Shown here piece by piece: positions 52,152 to 64,000 of a stretch of DNA of 64,000 nt. Below the pieces are notes generated by a model that worked only from the letters and a program-made list of their open reading frames with translations, searched no databases and was not told the origin of the DNA. Source of the stretch: Anastatus disparis (Eukaryota > Arthropoda > Insecta > Hymenoptera > Eupelmidae). The position numbers and the translations under genes are program-made. Every line of letters begins with the position of its first letter. Positions within the stretch are counted from its first letter, which is position 1. The DNA lies in NCBI GenBank assembly GCA_017163975.1, contig JAFFSR010000227.1, positions 2,976,001 to 3,040,000 on the forward strand, in the 5' to 3' direction.

Positions 52152-54563
52152 GTTTGATTTTATCACTAAAAAAATAGTTTATAATATGTTTAAGACATCA
52201 AAATAGTTAAAATCGTTAATTAAAATAAATTGCTAAGCATACTTGCCCATCATATACCTTTTTAAAGGTAAGCTTTTATAATATTCAGTTTGTTGGTTAC
52301 AGAGATTTAATAAAATAAAAATTTCTTTTAGGTTTTTACTTATGACTGTTCTCGTTCATTTTTACGTGAATTTATTTTTAAATTTCATTGAATTATTTTA
52401 TAGATATTATAGATATGGACTATCTTTAGAATTTTATGTAAGAAAAAATATTGCAAAAGTAGAAAAAGTATTTTAGTTCTAATATCTAGATATTCCCTTG
52501 CAAGTCCCAATAAATTGAAAATAAAAACCATACAAAAATTTAATATAATGTAACATTTACAAACTTTTATATTTAAGAATATCAAATTATTAATAAAAAG
52601 AAAAGAAATGATTGATTCATTTTACGTTCAAAAACTTTTATATTGTTCTAATGACGATTTTTAAATATTTTATTTGTATTTACAAAAGTTAAGCAAAATA
52701 AAAAAAAAAACTATGAAAAATATTTGAATCGTAAGAAATAATTTAAATTTGTAACTTCCAAAAATTGAAACTTGTATTTACTAAAATTCAAAACAATTTT
52801 TACAAAATATTGTTAAAAGAATGTAAAATTCAAATACTTTTAAAAAATGTACATTATATGCAAATTAAAAACAAATGAAATGTATTTTTGAAATTCGAAA
52901 AAAAAATTAAATATAACCTTATTATTCAAATCATAAACAGCACTCTTTTTTTATTAAAATGTAGTACCTATTTTTCACAATTACGCTACTATTTTAATCG
53001 TATTAAATTTAAGAATTAATATACAATTCTGACACATAAATATTATTGAAATAAATTCATTCATTGCAGAAGTTGTTAACTTAATCTTATGTTTTTTATT
53101 TATTATACATATTTCAAATGAAAACTTTTTAGATATGTCATATAAAAACTATTTCATTAAAAAAAAATTCTTTTTATATAATTAATAATTAAGTTATGTA
53201 ATACAAATTAAGAAGCCAATCGTAATAAATACTTCCGGCAACATTTAACTTCTTGATACTTTCGCTAAACTCTACCTTTTGTCTTCCGTACAAAGTACTA
53301 AAAAGTCATTCTCACCTGTGTACATGAGTAAGCTGCTACTTCATCTTTTGTCAGTTTTGTTACAGTATTGCGCGCAGTTTTCTTAGGATTCTTTTTGTTA
53401 TTTTTTCATTCTTTTTATTCTCTTTAAAAAAAAAAGAAGAATCTTCACTTTGCTCTTAGTTACTAAAGTATAATCAACGAACAAAAAGTGTTAGTCTTAT
53501 TTCTTGATTTAGCGAATGAACGAAAGAGAAGCGGTACTCGAGTTCTGTACTACTTTATGTTCGTTATACTCTCCTTTCCTTTATTTCTTGATTTCTTTTC
53601 TTCTTCTTCTTTTTTTTTGCAGCTTCAAGTGGACTGAACTTAACGAGAAGCAAGAGCAAAATATACTAATTATTAAAAAATAAAAAAAATAAATAAAAGT
53701 AGTTAAAGCTTAAAGCTTAATCTTGTCGTATTTTTTTTTGTCCTTCTTCTTCAACGTCTTATACAAAGCTACTTTAGAGGTGTATGGTTTTTAATAGGAT
53801 TTGAATTTTTGTCTTTCTTCTTTTTTTTCGAGAGAAAAACAGTGTTCTTTCATTTGTTACAAACAAGATTTATTAAGTATTTACGCTCTGCACTTTAAAC
53901 TTCTACTAACGAAGGCACTTAAGGAACAAGCTTTTGTAGGGAAATATTTTAAATTTACTTATAATTACATGATTTTAGAAAAATATTATAACAACGTTGT
54001 GACGCTATAATGAGTTCTCATAATTACGATGTTTCACTAACTGTAAAACCTTTTAATTTTTCTTTTTAATTGTATAAAGCCGTTTATAAAAGACAATAAA
54101 ACAGCACAAGTTAATAAAAATATTTTTACAACAAAAAGTTTTAATATTTCTATTAAAATTTATAGTAAAAAAAAATTTAATGTTTGCACAATAAAGTTCA
54201 TGGATCGATGAAATTTAATTGGATTTTATACGCAGAGATAAATTTGACGTTTCTAAATAAACTTGTAAAAAGATAAAGAAAAAAAAGTTAAGCTAATTAA
54301 TGGAGCTGATTTGCGGGCGCAAGCAGTCAAGAGATAACGAGAAAACGCACTCGAGCTTGAGAAAACCATTTTAATTTAAGAAAACTCTCAACACTACAAC
54401 TTTCCAATGAAATTTACATAACTATCCTAATAAAGAAGAAAAAGATCTACACTGCAATTCCTAAAAAAAAAAGAAAAAAAAGAAGAAAAACTTTTTCAAA
54501 AGCAAGACTCTAGCATTGAGCGTCCAAATAGAATCGTAATAAAATAAACTAAAAAAAGGAAGA

Positions 54564-54584
54564 GAAGAAGAAGAAGAAGAAGAA
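54564..54584. repeat. (GAA)n microsatellite
   Basis: Seven GAA units in a long purine tract. Confidence 0.9.
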
Positions 54585-57500
54585 AACAAGCGAACAGAAA
54601 AAGAGAATCGGGAAAAAGTTGAGTTTGGTAAAAATGCTATATCTATAAGGCACTTGACAAAAGAAAAAAAGAGAGAGAAAGAACAAAATTTTTTTTTTTT
54701 CAAAAAAGTTGACAAAGAAGAGCCAAAGAAGTACATAACTAGAGCTCACTGCAACGAGATGATAAAAAAAGAAAAAAAAAAAATAGAAAGAATAAAAAAA
54801 AAAAACAAGAAAAAAAGGACGTATAGTCCTGAAGAGAAATGGAGCGAAAGCCAAAGTGAAAGAACACACAGTTTGTAAAAGAGAGAAAGAAGGTGTAAGT
54901 GATGCAAGTTTGCTTAGTGTCAGACTCTTTTGCTTCTCCAATCTCTATTGGAAAGTACTTGACTTTGCAAAATAAAAAGGATAAGAAAAGAGAAAGTGAG
55001 ATAGGCTCTTATTTTATTGTCTCTCTTTTTTTTTGTCTCTTTCTCTCTTTCTACTTACCGAAGAAACATTGCGTGGATTATCCGCTTGCAAACTCGCTTG
55101 AACACCAGCGCTAATTGCAGCGTTACTACTTATTTTCTCTCTTATATTTTTTTTTCCTTTTTCTTTCTTTTGCAGCCTTGAGCGTTACAAAATGAATGGA
55201 AAAGGTGAAAGAGGCTTCTTTTCCTTACCCAAGACTTGGTATTTTTTTTCACTTCTTTTCACGCGTTTACTTCTTTTTCTACTTCTTCTTTTTTTTTTTA
55301 ATTTTATTTTTTTTTCTTCAAGCCTTTTACCTTGTGTCGCTTTAGTTAAACTCCTTTGGCTTTGATTGCGACCAAGAAACAATTGTGAGAATCTTAGAAA
55401 AAAAAAAGAAGAATAAAAGTATGAAAAGGCAGAGCGTAAACTGAAGAAAACTTAAAGCGCATGAAATAAAAAAGAAGAACGAGTGAAAGTTACTTAAGGA
55501 CGAAGAAAACAAGACTACCAGCGCTTGGTTACTGATGATGAAAGAAGAAGAAGAAAAAAAGAAGAAAGTAAAGCTGAAGTCAGTTGAAAAAAAAAGGGCA
55601 AGTCATTTACTTTGAATAATTACAAAGAAAAGACTCCGAGAGACGCGTGGAAGTTGAAATCAAAGCGACGAGAGAAAAAAATTTATCAAGAACGGCGTAT
55701 AATTGATTTTTAATTAACACATAGCGCACGTTTATTTTCGCGTCTTAATTTTTCTTTAATGGATTCTTATAAGCTCGTCGAGAAGCATTTTACTTAGCGC
55801 AAATATTATAAAAATAAATATTTAGATTAATTCTTAAAGCTTTTCGCGTTTGCTTGGCGTTAAATTGTTTGAAATTTCGTTATGAATAATGAGATTTTGC
55901 AGAAATTGAGGTTGTTTGTTAAATATTTAATTGGCGCCAGACAGTGACGAAATTTGTTGGACTCGATTGATCGGCGACGTTTGTTTGGTTTGATGTATTT
56001 CCATGCGGGTATGATGCAAATAATTAAAATATTAATAGAGATTTTTATGCTCGTTGAACGTATACTTCATTGAAAAATTGTTAAGTACAATTAATTTTGT
56101 GTAAAAATTAATATATGAGCAATAGAACTTATGTACATAATAAATTTTGCATACACTTACTATTTTGTTTTATATATGAAATTGCAAAGATAAACGTACG
56201 ATAATAAAAAAATCTTTGTTATTATACGCTATTTATTTACTGTAAAAACATTAATAATATTTATTAAAGTATGTAATCTCTTGTTTTAAAACTTTTCTGC
56301 AAAATTTAGCTCCGAAATAGTACTAAATAAACGTTAAAGCAGATGTAACAAGCGTAACGTACTGCGCATAAAATCCAAAAAACAGTAATTTTCAAAATCC
56401 AGATTAAATATTAGAGATTACTTAAAATCATAAAATTTATTCACGAATAAAGTTTCATATATCTATAACCATACGTACACCAATAATAATCCTCTTTAAA
56501 AAATTATTTCCTACAAGTTGATTTAATTCATAAAAAAAATCTTTTAAAAAATCACTCAATTATCTACTTTGATTTTAATCCGTCAATTATATATTTTGAC
56601 GGCTTATTGATGCAGATAAACGTAGAAAAAAAAATTAAAAAAAAAAAAAGGAATTGAAAATTCAGCGTAACGAATTACCAGTATTTCTTATATTTTCATC
56701 GCTTGACGGTATTTTTCAATAAAAATATTTCAAAATAAAAATATCTTCCTTCCTCTTTAATAAAAAAAAAAAAAAACTAAATAAAAGACTAACTAACAAA
56801 AGCGCAATGCATCATCGCACAAATTTCCAATTTGCCGTACAGAGAGAAGATCTCGGGGAGGAAAATCGGCCAATAAAAGAGAAAAAAAAGGGTTTTTTTT
56901 TATAGTAAAGCATACATATACGTCTAAACGTACCTTTGTACACACACGTAGCACAGAAAACTGAAAAAGGTTTTTGCATTCTTGACTAGACGAGAAGAAG
57001 GCTGGTACATAAATAAACAAGCGTATAGTCATCGATCAATCATTTCACGACATACAGCATACCGACACGTGTTCTTGAAATCGTAATTCAGCAATCAATC
57101 GCTCATGACCAAAATATCTTCTAATATCTTTTGAACTTATGAAAAGATCCATATAGAGCTATAAATATAAATAATGAAAACTTTTATGTACCAAAATAAA
57201 CTGAAATAAAAAAGTAACGAAACAATAGTTAAAAAAAAATATTCTCTTGGGGTTAAAAGCAAACGATGAATAGACAAGCTGAACGAAGACGAAGTCTATA
57301 CATACAAGCTCTGGAATATTCAATCGTTTTCTCCCAAAAAGGCCTTTTGCATTAGCGGTGAGAGCTCGATGAATAATAAGAGATGACGAGAAGAAGGTAT
57401 TATATAATCATGCTCCTTGTTTCTGACGTTGCTGCACGTATATACTCCTATAAGCTACTTCAAAAACACTTAAAGGATTGTTAATGTTTAGGTAGTTAAG

Positions 57501-60500
57501 AATAGGACGTATTCTCATTACATTAAGCAAAGGGTAAATTGAATTTTTAATTAGTTCGTTGTTTATGATATAATAATTTGATTTTTAATATTAAAGTTAT
57601 AAATATATTTTTTACAATTTCTATTTTTTTTTTTTTTTATAATTTCTTTTTTTTTCAAATAAATGAAAATTTAATTTACGTGACAGTGAAGGATTTGTTT
57701 ATATGATTTTCACTTTAGTTTTTCATAGAACATAAATTTGTGATCGATCAATTTAATCTTAACTGAATAACGCAAAGTTTAGTTTAATTGAAGTTACATA
57801 TGATATCGATCTTGATAAAAAAAAGCAAAATTAATAAACGATACACTTCCTGAATTTTATAAACCAATAACAGCTCGAATACACCAACATCAATAAAAAA
57901 ATCTATAGATTTTTTTATGAAGGAATTTTCCTTACTTCCTGAAAAGAAAAAAAATTCAATTAAATAGTAAACGTAAAAAATGAAATGACTTCTAATCAAT
58001 AATGATACTATAAGCAATAACACATGAAATTTAGTAAGAGAAAGATGGCGAGAGAGAAAAGCGATATAGCGATCGATATCAAATGGAATATGACTTTTAT
58101 AGAACATTGAATTTTCCTGGCTACGTATTTTTCTTCGTAACTTCGTTATCTTTACAACAATAAAAAAAAAACATTTTAAATAAAAAGTTTTATGTACTTT
58201 CGTATTGTTATTTCTTTCGTTATTGAAACTGATCTTAATTTTAAAAAGTATGATTTATTAAATAAAGAAAAAGGTTAACATTAATTAAGAAGTTGAAATT
58301 TTATTTAATCAAGCGACTGAAATATTTTCTCAGTTTTACTCTTTTCCCTTCTTTTTTTATGTGGAGAGAATATCATCACCCGCAGAAGTTAGTTTTTCGC
58401 GCGAACTTAAAATGGAATTATAATGTTTTTAAAGAAAATAAATTAAGTTATGAAACTTTTGTTTTCGGTTCGTATTAAGCTCCACGGTGTTCATATTTAT
58501 TTAACGAAATCAAATCGTACACTTTTTATCCAAGCTTCATCATTAGGTAAGATATACGCTGTTTTTAATAATGTAAATAAAATTTTTGATTTATTGCTAA
58601 TTACAAACAATTGAAGAACTGCTATTCTACTATTACAATAATTTTTACAGTAAAAATATTAATTTAAAATATTCATAAAAATTAATATTTTAAATTTAAA
58701 AAAAAGTAAAAATATTGAACAGATAAACCATTTGACAAAGGAAAATCATTTCTCAAGCTCATTTTCAGCAGTTGCAAAGGTGAGAAATGTGAAGATAAGA
58801 TGAAAAGTCATTAAAGTATTTCTTAGTCTTGAGAATAGCTCTGATGACTAATGGCTGAAAATTTAGCATTCCCAAAAGCTATTATTTTGTAAATAAGCGC
58901 TTCAACTACTCTCGACATTGTATGGCGCGTCTATAAAGACTCGAAGAAAAGCCATGCTACAGAAGCAAAAGGGAGGAAGATGAAGAGAAGAGAAAGAGGA
59001 AATAAAGGGAGAGAAAGGTGGAAAGATGAGGTAAAAGGGCGTTGATGCAAGTAAAAGAGGTGAAATAGTAGTATCCAGTATCCCGATGGATAATACAAAA
59101 CGGCATTTACAACCTACTTCAAATAGGTATCACAACATAGTTATACTATGTATGGTTATGTGTTTTAGCTAATAAAATGTTATAGTAAAGTTTTCGCTCT
59201 TTCTCCAAGTTTTCCCTTAGCCTACTGTATATTTCTATTGAGCTTTAAGAGAACTGCAATTTGACTTACTACTCGACACAGCTTTATACCCCTAACCTTT
59301 TAAACTCCCGAGGAAATTCTCCGAGCTTGGCTTGTAGGAAATTTTCTCTAAAAGCAAAGCTTGTACCGGAATCATTCTTTTAATTTTATGACAACATTGA
59401 CGCTTAAGCGGGATGCTCTTTTAACGTTCGAGATAACGAAGATACGTTTAATTTTATTTATCAGCTTGTCATCGATGTAATTAATTTTCTTATCTACCTT
59501 AGCTTATTTTCTCTTCACTTATTTTTTGTTGACCTGATTATAAAGAGGATGCAGAAGGTTGGATTATTTTAATAACTCTGTTTTTTTTGTAATTTTGAAA
59601 ATAAATTTATGCCTTGTTTATGCGCTGCATTTGCTAGCGCGAAAATTGAATTTTGGTTTACGACGTATCGTTAAAGTTCATAGATTTTAGATGAGAAGAG
59701 GTAAGCCAATTATTTCGAAAATATCTAGCGGAATTAATTTTCAGCGTGATATAACTTTGAAAAAAAAAATATATTTTCATGTGAGAATAAGTTTATTCAA
59801 TGTTAATTTATCATGCGAGTAAAACGAATTGATTGAGTAATTAACTTGATGAGAGCATAATAGGTTATAATTACCTTAATTAACCGTACTTTTTTCAAAA
59901 AAAAAAAAACAAGCAATAAAATAGAGCAGAAGAGAAAAAAACAATTTTCAAACAAATCGTTGAAAGTGTCCTCTTTTGAAAAAAAAAGAGCGGGCGTTCG
60001 TACAAAAAAAGTTCTTTTGAAAAAAAAAAAGTTTGCCGCGCAAATTGATTAAAAAATTTTTCAATAGCGAATACTTTTAGTGCGATCAATTAAATCAGTG
60101 CTCGGATGTGAAATATCAAGTGTTTGATTTTAAATACTAAATTTTAGCAAAGGACTCTATTCAACTTTTGAATTCAGCGAATTGTAAAATTTTAACAAAA
60201 AAAAAAACACTGGCTTTGTTAATTAGAAAAATTGGAGCTGTCATTAATTAATAAAGCTTTAATAAGTTGAAAAATATTCAATATGTTCAAATGATCCATT
60301 TTTTTTTCATTAAGCAGAAAAATTAACACATTCTCGTTTTTCTTTTTGAATGATTGTCAAAAATTGGAAATGTAATTCATTATAAAAAATTTTATACGCG
60401 AAATATAAATATACCGATTTTGATATTTATATTGCATCAGCAGTAACGGTCGTATATCACACGATCGAATATAAAATTTATTTCATTTTTTTATTTCAAT

Positions 60501-61723
60501 TAAATTTAATTGAGTGATTTTGATCTGTTAATAAAAACGATTTTTCTTCTTTCTTTCAAACTCGATAAAAATTGATTGTTCTGCATTAATTGATTACGGA
60601 AATAAATTTATTCATTAATTACAGATCTGCATTTATCATTTTTATGGAAAATTTATTTAATTTATACTGCTTTGAAACATATGCTTGTCCTAATTACGAA
60701 ATTCAGCGATAGTAATATTTTTAAAATCGAAAATTTGTGCCAATTCTTAAATTTTTCAATGTTTACTTCAATTTCAATATCTTGAAGACCTTATCTAGAT
60801 CTTTCAGATTCAATAACAAGTTCCTTAACTTTACTTTTTCCGTTTCAAATTTTCTCAGTTTCCTGGCTTACCAAGCCAACGGTGTCAGGCCAATTTTCCA
60901 AAACCAAAAAAAAAAACAGAGAGAGAAAGAGAAAAAGATAGAGATAACAAAAAAATAAGAGGAATTGAATCGTAAGCCTCAGCCATATTTCTCTCATGAC
61001 CTAAAAACTTTGAAATTTCTACCATTAATCCTGGTTCCTTTCACATTGAGCAGAGAAAAAAAGAAGGAGGAGAGAATCAAAATGAAAGAGAAGTAAAATC
61101 AAAAAGAGAGGAATCTACACATTTAAAGGAAAAGTCTGTCTCGTGAGAAGTATTCTGAAGCATTATATGGTTAGGTGTCGTACGATAGAAGGGAGGCTGG
61201 GGGGGCGGAGGGTATATATAGTAACTTCGAAATCCTGCCATGTCGTTGGTCTCGTATCTCTCTTACGCTCGAACGCCATCGAATCCCTACAAATTTATAC
61301 GAACTAGTACTATGAACTAGAACCGAATGGAGTTCAACAGACATGAACTCGTCCTTTCTGTCTTTATTCTTCTGTCTCTCTTTCTCTTTTCCTTTACTCT
61401 ACTTTTTTTATCTCTCTTTTTTTTTCCCGTGATAATATGTTGCAGTGCTAGGTTTTCTTTTGCAAAAGTACATCTTCTCGCGCGTGCAGAAAACTGACGA
61501 ACTAGACTGTCGAACGTTATGCCGAGAGTATACGAGGAAGTTGAGAAGCTTGGAAAAAGGAAACTTTTTTTAATAGTGATAATGATTTTTTATGCTTGAT
61601 ATTAGTATTGTGACAAAAGTTTATATTTAGGTATATAAAGATCAAAAATATTATTTCTTTTTTATTTTAACATAAAAATATTTATTTTCATAAATAATTA
61701 TTTAAAATTTAAATTATATTATA

Positions 61724-61726
<3 letters not shown>

Positions 61727-61772
<46 letters not shown>
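61727..61772. repeat. (TA)n microsatellite, 46 bp
   Basis: Twenty-three TA units, the longest simple repeat in the window and likely to vary in length between individuals. Confidence 0.95.
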
Positions 61773-61778
<6 letters not shown>

Positions 61779-64000
61779 ATGATCAATAAAATAAGATAGT
61801 TTCAACAAACACTTTATATCGTCTTATAAATGGCACGAAACGCGAACATAAAAAAATTGCATTATTTTTATCTAAATCGTCTTCTATCATGATTTTGAAT
61901 TTTTTTATGAACTACCTAGTTTACAATTAAAAAAATTTAAATAGCAAATTACAAAATTGTTGGATGATTTTTACGCAATTCTGCACACTTTTAATTAACT
62001 TCAAATCGATGAACGAATGCATGTTACTGCAATGAAAAATATTTCAAAAAATACAAATGTAAATAAATAATTGACATTTTTTAAATAAATAAAAATTTTT
62101 ATTTTAATTATTTTTATGATTTCATATTTTCTAAAAAGATGAAAAATTGTTTAATTAAATAAATTGTTAAAAGTGCTATGATTACAATGAAATTAGACTT
62201 ATTTACATTTCCAAATTTCTGTGAGAAAATAAAGTTTTTAATTGAAATTAATAAATAATAATATTATAAGAATCATTATTTTATGATTTTTTGTACATAA
62301 TCAGAAATAAATCAGAATTCAAAAAACTTTAGCAAATTTATTTTAGCTTTTACATAAAAAATCTGCTGTTTTTTTTATAAACATTTCCCTTATCGATACA
62401 CAGTTTACCAAATACATCATAAAAACGAAATCGTATCTGCTGCATGCAGTTTATCGATGTAATCCAAGCTTTGAAAAAAAAAATAGCGAACGTGTAATCT
62501 GCTTGTAACGGTTTTCAACTTTAGATGCATAAATGTATGTGTATCTCCGTATTATTCATTTGCAGAGGCTGGTTTCATGAAAAATAATTTTCAGCTTAAT
62601 ACTCCTTTCGAAGCCCTTTTTTTATACATTAAAAGTAACTTTATTTTTCTGTTAACATTAAACGAAATACAAGTTTTCTGAAAAGTTTTTGCTAAATGTA
62701 ATTTAAAATATATAAAATCAAGATTAAAAAGGGACTCAGTTAAAAGTAGAGCATAACGTTGAATCTTTATGAGGGGATAATAAAATATTTCAGGTTTAAT
62801 CTTCTGTAGCATGCGCTCTAATTCATTTTAATACATTGCACTTTGTAAAAGCTAACTTATTAAATTCACCTAAAATATCCTTATTATCCCTTACATTGTT
62901 CCTGCAAAATTGATTTATTAATCCCGAAAACAATTTCGTATTAATTATATTTTAATCAAATTATGAAAATTAAAAATAACAAGTCTGCTTTATTTTTTTC
63001 TACGATTCATCATTTTATTTGTAGCCGTACCAATGATCGAGGAGCTTAAAAATACTTGATAAAAAAAGCTAATAAAAGAGGAAAAAAAGCTTATTCGCAG
63101 CGATAAGTTATATAAAAAAATACAATGAAGCCCGTGTAGTGAGCATTTGTATTTATCATAAAATGCGATATAGAATGAAGTACGAGCGAGCTCGTAAGAT
63201 AGGTGAAATCGCTTCGAGGCTCGTGTATACATTTATGCCTTATTTTACTTTTAGTTTATACACACCTATACGCGCATGTATACGTATAAGGTTAAGCCAG
63301 GATAAATATGAGAGGGCTCGTAACTCTACCTTCGCCCGTACACAGCCAAACACAAGCATTTCCGTTTCATATTTTGAAGACTTAGCGGACCTCCTTTTTA
63401 CCCCTCGACTTTTCTAACTGCTCTCCTTCATGTCTCGCGATACACATTTTTCTTTATACTTTTTTCGCTGCTAACCTCTTTTTTCTCCCTCTCTATCTTT
63501 CTCTGGTTTCTTTTTTATTTTTATGAAACGATATGAGAGCGAGCTTTTTTTTCTTATTGAGCCTGCTCTTTTTTTCCAAAGTTTTATTTCTCCATATATT
63601 CTTCTTTGAAGATTCGTTTCCCGATGATATTCTTGTTTTTATTTTTCAGTGAAAATTTATTTTCTTTTGTTTATTTTTCCTTTTTTGTATTAAACTTTGA
63701 AGATGGACTGTTTATTTTCTTATTGAGCTTAAGGCGATTGGTTGTCTATTGTGTTACTAAAGCTTATTATACTATTATATAACTGCTTTTGTATTCAATT
63801 TTATTGTAAACCATCGGGATTGCAATTGTTTGATATAATGCAGATAGTTAGAGAAATAATGGCAAGAATGGCTTAGCCAAATTTATTAAAAGATGTTCTT
63901 AGTGAAGCAAAAAGCTTAGCAAAAGTGTTGTTTCAATTAGTATAAGTATGAAGGATGTTAGGCCATATTTTATGAACTGCATTATAATCGTTCAGAAATA

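Larger units (their letters stand above)
50462..52975. repeat. Large near-perfect inverted repeat (2.5-kb palindrome)
   Basis: The left arm (50462-51636) and right arm (51800-52975) are reverse complements around a 163-bp loop (51637-51799). Paired coordinates sum to 103,434-103,438 along the whole length, so the arms are nearly gap-free. Reading both arms line by line I found one substitution (50813 region, GG versus TG), three single-base homopolymer length differences (T11/T10, T9/T8, G4/G3) and one ~4-base difference (TAG plus T in the right arm near 52710). This implies about 99.5 % identity over ~1,175 bp. The arms end abruptly at AAAAATAGGTACTAC with no target-site duplication, and no protein is encoded. 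The open frames inside are AT-rich and mirror each other. Confidence 0.95.
52976..64000. other. Gene-free AT-rich stretch with strand-switching purine tracts
   Basis: No gene is recognised. At 53390-55690 the top strand switches repeatedly between pyrimidine-rich and purine-rich DNA, most sharply pyrimidine at 55140-55330 followed by purine at 55385-55680. A minus-strand 130-codon frame at 54549-54941 is nearly all Phe/Ser/Leu and derives from the purine tract. The 107-codon ATG frame at 57784-58107 (minus) is Ile/Leu/Phe-rich without a domain. A patch at 61150-61560 is less AT-rich, with a GGGGGGGCGGAGGG run at about 61200-61213. Confidence 0.65.

Noticed and set aside
52385..52585. 66-codon minus-strand frame in the right arm of the large palindrome
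   Set aside because: It starts at TTG and is AT-rich. The mirror frame in the left arm is shifted by an extra G at about 50938. Presence in both arms follows from the duplication and is not evidence of function.
54461..54941. Overlapping Phe/Ser-rich minus frames of 91 and 130 codons, and a Lys/Glu-rich plus frame
   Set aside because: All are readings of the same homopurine tract, which cannot contain most stop codons on one strand.
57784..58107. 107-codon minus-strand frame starting with ATG
   Set aside because: It is dominated by Ile, Leu, Phe and Tyr, as AT-rich chance frames are, and has no recognisable family.

Overview
The window is AT-rich (roughly 70 % or more by eye), non-coding-looking eukaryotic nuclear DNA. 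It carries polymerase-III SINEs, TA-flanked miniature inverted-repeat DNA, many short microsatellites, and homopurine/homopyrimidine tracts. The AT richness combined with abundant, undepleted CpG in the less AT-rich patches suggests an insect. A hymenopteran is my best guess, but nothing here proves the order. I found no confident protein-coding gene, no rRNA, no free-standing tRNA, no CRISPR and no bacterial or viral gene. Nearly all open frames fall in poly-purine, poly-pyrimidine or A/T runs that lack stop codons, and many start only at GTG or TTG. The window is therefore probably intergenic or lies inside a very large intron.

Layout: 1-2.9 kb is a purine/pyrimidine-tract region. Seven copies of one ~200-bp tRNA-derived SINE lie at 2.9, 12.3, 22.9, 34.0, 37.5, 42.7 and 49.7 kb (three on -, four on +). 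A 671-bp almost perfectly palindromic MITE flanked by TA sits at 15.9-16.6 kb, and a decayed, one-ended relative is recognisable at 31.35 kb. The one open frame that reads like a protein, and not like low-complexity sequence, is at 34.47-34.74 kb (73 residues from its first ATG, one membrane segment); it remains a weak candidate.

The most unusual region is 49.7-53.0 kb. It holds, in order, a SINE, a GC-rich double-hairpin island, a degenerate ~60-bp tandem repeat, and a 2.5-kb inverted duplication with two ~1,175-bp arms that are about 99.5 % identical around a ~163-bp loop. If transcribed, this would form a kilobase-long double-stranded RNA. Each arm also contains two diverged copies of a 42-bp hairpin motif, giving four in all. 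From 53.0 kb to the end the DNA returns to AT-rich sequence with strand-switching purine tracts (53.4-55.7 kb) and a 46-bp TA microsatellite at 61.7 kb.

The elements do not form a pathway. The picture is one of repeated insertion, decay and local inverted duplication in gene-poor DNA. The large palindrome is either a recent duplication, a gene-conversion-maintained hairpin locus, or an assembly or amplification artefact. The pattern of differences between its arms is recorded below so this can be tested.
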